Shown piece after piece: positions 1 through 6,639 of a stretch of 20,226 nt of DNA. Positions within the stretch are counted from its first letter, which is position 1. Each line of letters begins with the position of its first letter. The notes under the pieces are model-generated. The model ran no database searches. It saw only the letters and a list, made by a program, of their open reading frames with translations, and had not been told where the DNA came from. Both the position numbers and the translations under genes were made by a program. Location: IMG/VR virus record IMGVR_UViG_3300034418_004469, positions 1 through 20,226 of that record. The stretch is one strand, 5' to 3'. Source of the DNA: a virus.

Positions 1-1
1 T

Positions 2-124
2 ACAGAAACAGCTCCTTCAAGTACTGGAGAAGTTGCAAGATTGATAGGACACAACATTTATGACAGTGGAGTTGGTGGTGTAATTATACGTTTCCAACCA
101 GATAATACATGGATAGTAATTTAA
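2..124 (+). CDS. C-terminal end of a gene cut by the window edge, probably a virion/tail protein
   Basis: An open frame runs in from the left edge and ends at TAA 122-124, leaving about 40 residues. The tail ends in GVGGVIIRFQPDNTWIVI, a beta-strand-like hydrophobic ending. No start is visible. The next gene begins 11 bases downstream and looks like a tail-fibre or appendage protein, so this is most likely another virion or adhesin protein. That is inference from position only; the fragment is too short to assign to a family. Confidence 0.6.
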   Translation, partial: TETAPSSTGEVARLIGHNIYDSGVGGVIIRFQPDNTWIVI

Positions 125-135
125 AATAATAGAAA

Positions 136-726
136 ATGGCAAGTGTCAATGGTGTTCCTTTTGCAAGTATGAATTCAGGAAGTACATACATTCCTTATAA
201 TGATGGTACTTCTTTTGTAGATAGTGGGTTTTATTATAATGGACCTGCAGGATATGAAACAACATTACTTCAACACACAGATGCATTTACTACAACTTTA
301 AAATTAGATAGTTATAATAGTGAGTTCACTTTTGGTAGGGCTACGGCAGGTGGTATAAGTACATCTGCAACTGCAGGTTTAGGTATTTTTTTAATGGCAT
401 CTCAATTTTCTTTAGGTAATGCTGAAACAACAGGCTCAAGTGTTGCTGCAAGTTGGGGAATGGCTATTGATGGAACTCTCGGAGAAGCAATTATTGGATG
501 TGGAACATCATCTCCTTCAAATGGAGTATTTAGAGCAAGTTCAGGTAATGGTGCTATTTGGTTAGGGCCTTATGGAGTTAGTTGGGGTGTTGGATTTAAT
601 ACAAATACTGATTCAATATTAATAGGTTCAAGTTTAATGTCTCTAGGTTCATACAGAAACATTATTAAATGGGCTCAAGTTAATGATGAACTGGGGAATA
701 CATATTTTATACCTTTATATGCTTAA
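136..726 (+). CDS. Glycine/serine-rich putative tail fibre or virion appendage protein
   Basis: The 196-residue protein is rich in Gly, Ser, Thr and Asn. It has alternating hydrophobic/polar stretches and recurring aromatic residues, including two related segments near residues 139-151 (AIWLGPYGVSWG). There is no signal peptide, membrane segment or enzyme motif. This composition is typical of beta-structured phage fibre tips and baseplate appendages. The start follows an A-rich leader (AATAATAGAAA) without a Shine-Dalgarno site. It lies 11 bases after the preceding truncated gene and 11 bases before the next one, consistent with one late operon. The family is not recognised; the fibre-like role is inferred from composition and position near the lysis and head modules. 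Confidence 0.6.
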   Translation: MASVNGVPFASMNSGSTYIPYNDGTSFVDSGFYYNGPAGYETTLLQHTDAFTTTLKLDSYNSEFTFGRATAGGISTSATAGLGIFLMASQFSLGNAETTGSSVAASWGMAIDGTLGEAIIGCGTSSPSNGVFRASSGNGAIWLGPYGVSWGVGFNTNTDSILIGSSLMSLGSYRNIIKWAQVNDELGNTYFIPLYA

Positions 727-737
727 TAAATAAAAAA

Positions 738-1031
738 ATGGGACTTTTAATTACAAACGCAAAGTTTAAAAACACAGATATTGTAGCACCACAAGTGTAT
801 GCACGTCTTCAATATTTTGCACATGCTGATGGAAAGAAAACTAATGTAAAACTTATTGTATCTGACAATAAAGTAAATGCATTGGCTTATAAAGAAATTA
901 GTACTAATTTGCCTGAAACTTTGATTATAACTTTACAAGATGGACAAAATCAAGACCTTTCAACTATTCATGATATGGTAAAAGGTGTTCTTGAGATAGC
1001 TGGCTTTGTTGTAACTATTGATCTAACTTAG
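738..1031 (+). CDS. Small phage protein of unknown function (97 aa)
   Basis: The 97-residue protein appears to be alpha/beta and soluble, with no membrane segment and no cysteine. It contains a basic patch near residues 31-38 (ADGKKTNVKL) and ends in a hydrophobic strand (IAGFVVTIDLT). It starts after a leader of A residues, 11 bases after the fibre-like gene, and ends with TAG. Co-directional spacing suggests co-expression with the virion genes on its left, so a small tail or assembly component is possible. I do not recognise a family. Confidence 0.6.
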   Translation: MGLLITNAKFKNTDIVAPQVYARLQYFAHADGKKTNVKLIVSDNKVNALAYKEISTNLPETLIITLQDGQNQDLSTIHDMVKGVLEIAGFVVTIDLT

Positions 1032-1054
1032 TTAAAATAAAAAACCAAATAAAT

Positions 1055-1192
1055 ATGACTGTAGAACAGGCTCTAAAAATAGTTGAACAAGCATTAAATC
1101 AAGCAACCGTAAAAGGAGCATTTGATCTTAATGAAGTTTCTCATATCATACAAGCACTTCAAGTATTAAAACCTTTAGTTGATAAAAAATAA
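1055..1192 (+). CDS. 45-residue helical protein of unknown function
   Basis: This short open frame begins with ATG at 1055, follows an AAACCAA leader (1042-1048) and ends with TAA at 1190-1192. The product, starting MTVEQALKIVEQALNQA, is predicted to be almost wholly alpha-helical. It has two amphipathic stretches (residues 3-17 and 26-42) separated by a KGAFDLNE turn. It fills the space between two larger genes with the same strand and composition, and its leader matches those of other genes here, which supports a real gene. The function is unknown; a two-helix assembly or adaptor protein would fit. Confidence 0.6.
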   Translation: MTVEQALKIVEQALNQATVKGAFDLNEVSHIIQALQVLKPLVDKK

Positions 1193-1214
1193 TTGTATAT
1201 TTGCTTAAAACCAA
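1193..1214 (+). promoter_or_regulatory. Bacteroidota-type promoter -7 box with AAACCAA leader
   Basis: TATATTTG at 1196-1203 is an exact match to the Bacteroidota -7 consensus TAnnTTTG and is followed after four bases by AAACCAA (1208-1214). The same arrangement occurs at 7667-7685. The ATG of the 730-residue protein is at 1221, so the leader would be very short. A clear -33 TTG at the usual distance is not evident. Confidence 0.5.
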
Positions 1215-1220
1215 CAGCAG

Positions 1221-3413
1221 ATGAACAATTTATGTCAACTAGCATTAGCTAACGGAGGCTCTGTCAATTATCTTATAATCCCAGGAAATATTACTGAAGG
1301 TCTAGGTCTTACTAATCCATCTATCTATTATAGTGATGGATTATATACATTAAACCTAAGACACGTTCAATATGCACTATATCATAGTGAGAATGAACAA
1401 AAGTACCAGACTCCCTGGGGTCCTCTAGCATATCTTAACCCAGAAGATGACGTAACTCTTAGAACTACAAACTATGTTTGTTATCTAGATCCTAATACTT
1501 TAGCAATTGATAGTCACTATAAAGTAGATACATCTAAGTTAGATGTGACTCCAGTATGGGAATTTATTGGATTGGAAGATGCAAGAATTGCATATTGGAA
1601 TGATAAGTTCTATCTCACAGGTGTACGTAGAGATACTAAAACAGATGGTGAAGGAAGAATGGAACTATCTGTAATTGATAATAATGCTAAAGAAACTGAT
1701 AGATATAGAATAGAACCTCCTACACATTCTTATTGTGAAAAGAACTGGATGCCTATTCTTGACATGCCGTACCATTATGTTAAATGGACTAACCCTACAG
1801 AAGTAGTAAAAGTAGATCCTAAAAAAGGTACCTCAGTTTCAGTAAAGATTGTTGAGCAAGATGTCACTTTTCCTAGAGATATTAGAGGTGGATCCCAAGT
1901 TATTACATATGGTGATTACTATGTAGCCCTTACACATGAGGTAGACCTATGGTTTAATGAACAAGGAAAGAAAGATGCTCATTATTATCACAGATTTATT
2001 GTATGGGATAAAGACTGGAAGATAGTTCATTATTCTCCAGAGTTTAAGTTTATGACAGGAAATATTGAGTTCTCCTGTGGTTTAGCATATGATGGTGATA
2101 GTTTTATTATCCCATTTGGTTTTCAGGACTCTACGGCCTTTATTTTAAAACTTCCTGTCACAGTTTTTAACCAAATATGTGACATACCAGAGACAGAAGT
2201 AAAGCCAATTACTAGAGGCATAACACCATCTAAGTTAGAAAAGTTCATCAATGACCCATATAATGCATCAAAAGCATTTGATATGGGTAACTATTACTTT
2301 ACTAATTTACACTATGCATCTGCAATGTCATTCTTTTTAAGAGCTGCAGAATACAGCAAGAATGATGAACTAACTTATGATTCATTAATTATGGTTGCTA
2401 AGTCTTTATCTGCATTAGGTAGAAGAAAAGTAACTGAGTTAGGTCTATGGCAAAATGCTATTGCTTTTGAACCAACAAGACCAGATGCATACTTACATAT
2501 AAGTGAGTATCATGAGCAAATGAAAAACTATCATCAATCTTATTCACATGCTGTAATGGGATTACACTTTACAGAAGTAGGTAGTACTCATTACTGGGAA
2601 CTTATGTTCCAAAAAGCAGTTGCTGCATGGTGGATTGGTAGAGGTAAAGAAGCAAGAGATACATTTGCATATCTTGCTGACAATGCAAAGAATCTTACAG
2701 AAAAGTACCAAAAATTGGTACAAACTAATATTACATCATTAGGTTCAGGACCAGATCCATTCCTTAGATACCATAAAGGATTCTATGATCAACTAAGATA
2801 TAAGTTTCCAGGAGCAGAAAAGATTGAGAAAAACTATTCCCAGACATACCAAGATATGTTTGTTCTAACAATGCTTAATGGTAAAAGAAATGGAACTTAT
2901 TTTGAAATTGGTTCAGCAGACCCATACTATGGTAGTAACTCAGCTTTATTAGAAGAATTTGGTTGGACAGGAACATCTTTAGAAATTAAAGAAGATGAGG
3001 TAACTAAATTTAATAAAGTAAGAAAGAATAAATCTACATTAGCAGATGCTACTAAGTTTGATTATAGTATTCTTAAAGGTCACATAGATTACTTACAAGT
3101 AGACTGTGAACCACCAAGCACAACATTTGACATTCTTAAAATGATTCCATTTGAACAGTGTACATTTGGTGTAATAACATTTGAACATGATTACTATGCT
3201 GATATTACAAGATCTTATAGGGAGTTAGGAAGACATTATCTTTTATCAAAAGGATATGTACTTGTAGCAAGTAATATAGCACCTAATGATTCTAGTGCAT
3301 ATGAAGACTGGTACGTGCATCCTAAGTATGTTGATGATAAAATACTTAAGATAATGCTCGCAGCTGATAACACAGTTAAAAATGCAGAGAAATATATGCT
3401 AGGAATGTTATAA
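1221..3413 (+). CDS. Three-part protein: GH130-like beta-propeller, TPR-like helical middle, FkbM-type methyltransferase
   Basis: The protein is 730 residues long. Residues about 20-320 look like a five-bladed propeller of the GH130 (beta-mannoside phosphorylase/hydrolase) type, with blade motifs NPSIYYSDGLYTLNLR (32-47), GLEDARIAYWNDKFYLTG (117-134), EKNWMPI (173-179) and RGGSQVI (222-228). Residues about 340-510 are helical with TPR-like pairs, such as AFDMGNYYFTNLHYASAMSF. Residues about 538-705 resemble the FkbM SAM-dependent methyltransferase family: SQTYQDMFVL (540-549), YFEIGSADP (560-568), a GWTGTSLEI segment (581-589) and DYLQVDCE (623-630). The propeller could bind or cut a glycan and the FkbM domain methylate a sugar. 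A role in modifying virion or host-surface glycans is inference. The gene has its own promoter-like box and lies between the fibre and lysis genes. There is no signal peptide, so the action is cytoplasmic or on the virion. Confidence 0.7.
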   Translation: MNNLCQLALANGGSVNYLIIPGNITEGLGLTNPSIYYSDGLYTLNLRHVQYALYHSENEQKYQTPWGPLAYLNPEDDVTLRTTNYVCYLDPNTLAIDSHYKVDTSKLDVTPVWEFIGLEDARIAYWNDKFYLTGVRRDTKTDGEGRMELSVIDNNAKETDRYRIEPPTHSYCEKNWMPILDMPYHYVKWTNPTEVVKVDPKKGTSVSVKIVEQDVTFPRDIRGGSQVITYGDYYVALTHEVDLWFNEQGKKDAHYYHRFIVWDKDWKIVHYSPEFKFMTGNIEFSCGLAYDGDSFIIPFGFQDSTAFILKLPVTVFNQICDIPETEVKPITRGITPSKLEKFINDPYNASKAFDMGNYYFTNLHYASAMSFFLRAAEYSKNDELTYDSLIMVAKSLSALGRRKVTELGLWQNAIAFEPTRPDAYLHISEYHEQMKNYHQSYSHAVMGLHFTEVGSTHYWELMFQKAVAAWWIGRGKEARDTFAYLADNAKNLTEKYQKLVQTNITSLGSGPDPFLRYHKGFYDQLRYKFPGAEKIEKNYSQTYQDMFVLTMLNGKRNGTYFEIGSADPYYGSNSALLEEFGWTGTSLEIKEDEVTKFNKVRKNKSTLADATKFDYSILKGHIDYLQVDCEPPSTTFDILKMIPFEQCTFGVITFEHDYYADITRSYRELGRHYLLSKGYVLVASNIAPNDSSAYEDWYVHPKYVDDKILKIMLAADNTVKNAEKYMLGML

Positions 3414-3418
3414 ATTTT

Positions 3419-3430
3419 TCGTATATTATA
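3419..3430 (+). promoter_or_regulatory. Weak promoter-like sequence before the lysis/membrane operon
   Basis: GTATATT at 3421-3427 repeats the core of the boxes at 1195 and 7666, but continues as ATATG rather than TTG. It sits only a few bases before the ATG at 3434. It may be a degenerate -7 box starting the lysis block; alternatively the block is read through from upstream, since no terminator is seen after 3413. Confidence 0.25.
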
Positions 3431-3433
3431 TGT

Positions 3434-3940
3434 ATGAAGTATATACATATATCACGGATTAATCTTTCAACAGTATTGCAGGTATGTCTAATAGTGATGT
3501 GCCTGTTTCTACTTATGAGAAAACCTAAGCAGGTTTATCCAATAAGTAAGCAGAAAACTATAGAAAGAAGAATAGAAGGTAAAGAGACTATTATTAAGGA
3601 ACAAGGTAAAGTAATTGACAACAGTAAATCAATTATAGCTCAACTTAATAATGGTCTTTCTGATTTACAGGCTCAACTTGAGGAAGTAAAAAATACTAGA
3701 GATACCATCAATATCATCCAGATTCAGGATACAATGATCCATGTACTTTATAAAAGAGACAAGGAAAAAGATGCTATTATAGCAGCTCAGGACACTATTA
3801 TACAAGCCCAGAGATATGTTATAAATTCAAAAGATACAATTATAGCAACTCAAGCCTTTGATTTAAAAAGAATAAAAAGACAGAGAAACCTTTCAATACT
3901 ATTGAATGGAATATTAACTACAGGTATAATTATCAAATAA
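3434..3940 (+). CDS. Single-TM coiled-coil protein, inner-membrane-spanin (Rz)-like
   Basis: The 168-residue protein has a short N-terminus, one membrane segment at about residues 11-29 (STVLQVCLIVMCLFLLM) and a long coiled coil from about 38 to 150. It ends in a hydrophobic segment (153-167). The C-terminal half repeats a DTII or DAII pattern (residues about 114, 121 and 135), so the rod is built of short repeats. An N-terminal anchor plus a long periplasmic coiled coil is the architecture of Rz-type i-spanins, which fuse the inner and outer membranes at lysis. Its place in the block with holin-like and endolysin genes supports this, but no outer-membrane partner with a lipobox is evident nearby. 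The TAA at its end overlaps the next ATG (3938-3942). Confidence 0.55.
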   Translation: MKYIHISRINLSTVLQVCLIVMCLFLLMRKPKQVYPISKQKTIERRIEGKETIIKEQGKVIDNSKSIIAQLNNGLSDLQAQLEEVKNTRDTINIIQIQDTMIHVLYKRDKEKDAIIAAQDTIIQAQRYVINSKDTIIATQAFDLKRIKRQRNLSILLNGILTTGIIIK

Positions 3941-4239
3941 TGGACAATTCAACTTTAACCATAATAATCTTTATATGTTCAGGAATATTAGGATTATTTG
4001 GATTCTTTCTTAAGACAGCTTATAATGATGCAAGAAGAGATATAGATTTACTTTTTTCATCTGATCAAAAGAAAGCAGAAGATCTAGGTAAGCTCAAAGG
4101 AAAGATTGAGTTAGTAGAACAAGAAGCACGTCTCAAATATCAGGCCATACAAGAGCAAACTCAACTTGAGATAAAAAACTTAGCAAGAAGTGTTGCTGAA
4201 CTATCTGAAGCAATCAAAAGAATTGTACTTGAAAAATAA
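3940..4239 (+). CDS. Small single-TM coiled-coil membrane protein of the lysis block
   Basis: The 99-residue protein has an N-terminal membrane segment at about residues 7-25 (TIIIFICSGILGLFGFFL) and a charged coiled coil from about 30 to 98. Architecture and size are like small phage membrane proteins of the haemolysin XhlA or spanin-accessory type. Start and stop overlap both neighbours by TAATG, so translation is probably coupled. It could pair through its coiled coil with the upstream spanin-like protein. The lysis role is inferred from context; the specific family is not recognised. Confidence 0.5.
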   Translation: MDNSTLTIIIFICSGILGLFGFFLKTAYNDARRDIDLLFSSDQKKAEDLGKLKGKIELVEQEARLKYQAIQEQTQLEIKNLARSVAELSEAIKRIVLEK

Positions 4240-4343
4240 TGAACGAGTTATTTAAATCTAAAGAGTTTAAACAATTACCATTTATCCATAGAGTTTGGAT
4301 TAGACTTAAAATTGCTTTTTTTGAAACAATATCTATGTTATGA
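4239..4343 (+). CDS. 34-residue basic, amphipathic peptide coupled to both neighbours
   Basis: The ATG at 4239 overlaps the previous stop (TAATG, 4237-4241). The frame ends at TGA 4341-4343, which overlaps the next ATG (ATGA, 4340-4343). The product begins MNELFKSKEFKQLPFIHRVW and continues as an amphipathic aromatic-rich helix (residues 18-34). The perfect fit between two overlapping genes argues for a real gene. Another short protein at 7158-7316 has a loosely similar basic/aromatic segment. The function is unknown; membrane-surface association is plausible. Confidence 0.55.
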   Translation: MNELFKSKEFKQLPFIHRVWIRLKIAFFETISML

Positions 4344-4528
4344 AAAATATAAGTTCAATCAGAATGGTTTATGCATTAGTATGTATTTTACTATTTGTAG
4401 CTTCAGCTTGTAATTTTTGGCCACTAGTAATATTTATTGCAGTCATGCTCTTTATAGGGTCAATAACAACTTTGTGCCCATCTAAATGGTTTTTTGAGAA
4501 ACTAGGATTTGGTAAATCTAAACTTTAA
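4340..4528 (+). CDS. Two-TM small membrane protein, DUF2892-like
   Basis: The 62-residue protein has two hydrophobic segments at about residues 9-24 and 27-43, then a CPSKWFFEKLGFG segment (about 46-58). A pair of helices followed by a Cys-Pro and a short amphipathic end ending in LG resembles the DUF2892 membrane domain found alone or in YgaP-type proteins; this is recognised by pattern only. Its stop overlaps the start of the histidine kinase (TAATG, 4526-4530), so the two are probably made together. It could be a partner of the kinase in the membrane or an antiholin/holin-like protein; neither is shown. Confidence 0.5.
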   Translation: MKNISSIRMVYALVCILLFVASACNFWPLVIFIAVMLFIGSITTLCPSKWFFEKLGFGKSKL

Positions 4529-5412
4529 TGGCAGCACTAGATGGCATATCAATTAGATCCAGAATTTGTCTAGGATGTGCCACACTTATAATGCTTGTGT
4601 TCTTTATATTTAAAACACTTGTAGTATTTAGATATATACATCATAGCACATTTACTCATTACTTTGAATGGCTATCTGTAATAATATTCATGCCCCCATT
4701 CTTTATTGTAGTTAAAGAGTTTCTTGAACAGAAACAAATGACACGTAATGATTTAGATAAAAAAAATATCTATCTTGAACATGCAGCTAAAATTATAAGA
4801 CATGATATGCACTCTGGTATTAATACTTATCTACCTAGGGGTATATCTTCACTTAAGAGAAGATTAACACAAGAAGATATTGATTCATTAAAAATTAAAT
4901 CTCCATTACAGTTAATTGAGGATGGTTTATCACATGCTAGAAAAGTATATGCAGGTGTATATGAGTTTACTAATCTTGTAAAGTCTGGATCTGAAATGAG
5001 TAAGAAGATGTGTAATGTACACCATATTCTTGAAGATTATTTAAAACTTACAGCATATAAAAATTCAGTTATTCTTGATAGTTCACTTGAAATAGATTTA
5101 GAGCTTAATGAAGCACTTTTCTGCACAGCTCTGGATAATCTTATCAGAAATGGTTTAAAATACAATGACAGCCCAACTAAATGGGTTAAAATATACATAG
5201 AAAATAAATACCTCTATATTGAAGATAATGGAAGAGGAATAACAAATAATGAATTTATAGAATTATCAAAACCATACGTTAGAAAAATAGGACAAAAAGA
5301 AGAAGGTTCTGGATTAGGTTTAAATATCTGCAATGAAATTTTAAGAGAACATAATTTCAGTATTGAAGCTGAAAAAACTAATACCGGTACTAAAATAAAA
5401 ATTAAGATATGA
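4528..5412 (+). CDS. Membrane-bound sensor histidine kinase
   Basis: The 294-residue protein has two membrane helices (about 12-35 and 44-63) joined by a loop of only about 8-10 residues, so it has no periplasmic sensor domain and resembles intramembrane-sensing kinases. A linker (64-85) leads to an H-box with His92 in IIRHDMHSGI. The ATP-binding domain has an N-box (DNLIRNGLKYND, N204 and N208), a G1 box (EDNGRGI, D233, G235, G237) and a G2 box (GSGLGL, 260-265). All residues needed for ATP binding and autophosphorylation are present. The start overlaps the stop of the upstream gene, and the end overlaps the next ATG (ATGA, 5409-5412), where the cognate regulator begins. A phage-encoded kinase among lysis genes is unusual. 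The signal is unknown; membrane state or superinfection is inference. Confidence 0.85.
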   Translation: MAALDGISIRSRICLGCATLIMLVFFIFKTLVVFRYIHHSTFTHYFEWLSVIIFMPPFFIVVKEFLEQKQMTRNDLDKKNIYLEHAAKIIRHDMHSGINTYLPRGISSLKRRLTQEDIDSLKIKSPLQLIEDGLSHARKVYAGVYEFTNLVKSGSEMSKKMCNVHHILEDYLKLTAYKNSVILDSSLEIDLELNEALFCTALDNLIRNGLKYNDSPTKWVKIYIENKYLYIEDNGRGITNNEFIELSKPYVRKIGQKEEGSGLGLNICNEILREHNFSIEAEKTNTGTKIKIKI

Positions 5413-5846
5413 TAGAGACATTAATGTTAATAGATGATGAGAACTTATTCCACCTTGTATTTGAGGATGCATGTTCTATATTAGATATGGCACTTTCTAT
5501 AGAAGCATTAGACAGTTCTGATGAAGCAGATAGAATGTTCCGTAAATGGTTTCCTGAAGACCCTAATCATGAGAGACCACAGTGTGTATTTGTAGATTTA
5601 AATATTATAGGTTCATCTTTTGATGGCATAGAAATGATTAGAAAAATTAATCATGAATATGGGAATGGATGTGTGATAGGAATTATATCATCTTCACAAG
5701 ATCAAGTAGAAATTGAAAAAGCTAAAGCAGTTGGTGCTCAATTTTGGATTATTAAATCTGATGAGATTGAACCTAGACTAGAAGAATTTAAAAAAGATTA
5801 TGAAGGGTATAGAACAAAATCATTACCTTTCAAAGTTTATAGATAA
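5409..5846 (+). CDS. Single-domain response regulator (receiver only)
   Basis: The 145-residue protein is one receiver domain. The Mg-binding acidic pair is D9-D10 (LMLIDDE), the phosphoacceptor is D63 (VFVDLNI), the switch Ser is S94 or S95 (GIISSS) and the conserved Lys is K116 (WIIKSDE). Spacing of these residues matches CheY-type receivers. A basic tail of about 15 residues (YRTKSLPFKVYR) follows. There is no DNA-binding or enzymatic output domain, so it must act by protein contact or as a phosphorelay step. It overlaps the kinase gene by ATGA and the following coiled-coil membrane protein by TAATG. The kinase is its likely phosphodonor, and the next gene product is a candidate target by position. 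Confidence 0.85.
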   Translation: MIETLMLIDDENLFHLVFEDACSILDMALSIEALDSSDEADRMFRKWFPEDPNHERPQCVFVDLNIIGSSFDGIEMIRKINHEYGNGCVIGIISSSQDQVEIEKAKAVGAQFWIIKSDEIEPRLEEFKKDYEGYRTKSLPFKVYR

Positions 5847-6394
5847 TGTTATTACCAAAAGCAGTTAGAGAAGGGTTATTAAAAATAGCTAAAGAAAAGA
5901 AACTCTATTTAGAGGGTAATCTTCTTAAGATAATTGAACCTGGAACTGATGATTCTGCTTTTGCTGAATATCTAAAACTCTGTAAAGAAAGAGATATTTC
6001 TTCTAGAAAGAAAAGATTGGAGGTAACTAAACAAGTTCAACAAAAAAATAAAGAACTTGAAGTTGCAATGGAAGAGAATAAAGTTCTAATGTTAGATCTT
6101 AAAATAGCTCTTGAAGAAGCTGAAAAATTAAGGGATGCAGCAGTAGAAGATTTAGACCTTTTACAGAAAAGAACTCAGTTTGAACTAATTAGCACAATAG
6201 TTAAAGTAGCACTAGCAATTATAATTAGTATAGGTTTTGTAGTGACTATTATCTATTTATTTGCTATATTATATAATAAGGACACCCAAATAATAGGTTC
6301 CACATGGAGTAATCTTTTGGGTATATTACTAACCAATGCATTCTCCATAGTAGGTACTATTATGGGTGTTAAGTATGCAACAGAAAATAAATAA
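5846..6394 (+). CDS. Coiled-coil protein with two C-terminal TM helices, possible output of the two-component system
   Basis: The 182-residue protein has a basic N-terminal region (1-50), a charged coiled coil (about 52-110) and two strong membrane helices at about 115-142 and 156-175, with a short NKDTQIIGSTWSN loop between. The N-terminus is likely cytoplasmic, within reach of the response regulator encoded just upstream with a TAATG overlap. The holin-like gene starts three bases after its stop. Two TM helices plus a cytoplasmic coiled coil could make it a holin, an antiholin or a signalling scaffold. No family is recognised; the link to the two-component pair is inferred from gene coupling. 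Confidence 0.6.
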   Translation: MLLPKAVREGLLKIAKEKKLYLEGNLLKIIEPGTDDSAFAEYLKLCKERDISSRKKRLEVTKQVQQKNKELEVAMEENKVLMLDLKIALEEAEKLRDAAVEDLDLLQKRTQFELISTIVKVALAIIISIGFVVTIIYLFAILYNKDTQIIGSTWSNLLGILLTNAFSIVGTIMGVKYATENK

Positions 6395-6396
6395 TT

Positions 6397-6618
6397 ATGA
6401 AATTTTTAAGAGAAATTTTTCAAGATGAGAACGGTGTGTATTCATCAAAAAGATTTACAGGAATACTATGTGTATTAGCACTAGTAACTTCTTTAGTATT
6501 AAACACATTTACACATGGGGATATTAAACCATCAGATGCTTTAGTTAATGCAGTAGCATTGTTTTCATTTGGTGCTTTAGGTCTTACATCATTAGATAAG
6601 TGGAGTAAAAGAAAATAA
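6397..6618 (+). CDS. Holin-like small membrane protein
   Basis: The 73-residue protein has a polar N-terminus with DENGVYSSKRFTG (10-22), membrane helices at about 20-37 and 48-64, and a basic C-terminus (DKWSKRK). A two-TM protein of about 70 residues with a charged tail, directly before the endolysin, is the classical holin layout. The ENG-x-x-SSKRF start is one I associate with small holin-like proteins of Bacteroidota phages, though I could not check this. A holin would permeabilise the inner membrane and trigger lysis. There are 21 bases before the endolysin start. Confidence 0.6.
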   Translation: MKFLREIFQDENGVYSSKRFTGILCVLALVTSLVLNTFTHGDIKPSDALVNAVALFSFGALGLTSLDKWSKRK

Positions 6619-6639
6619 ATAATATTTAAAAAGTAAAAT

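Noticed and set aside
3236-3448. Minus-strand open frame of 70 codons opposite the end of the FkbM-like gene
   Set aside because: It lies inside a well-supported + strand gene; its hydrophobic look is a by-product of AT-rich antisense sequence, and no other gene here is on the minus strand.
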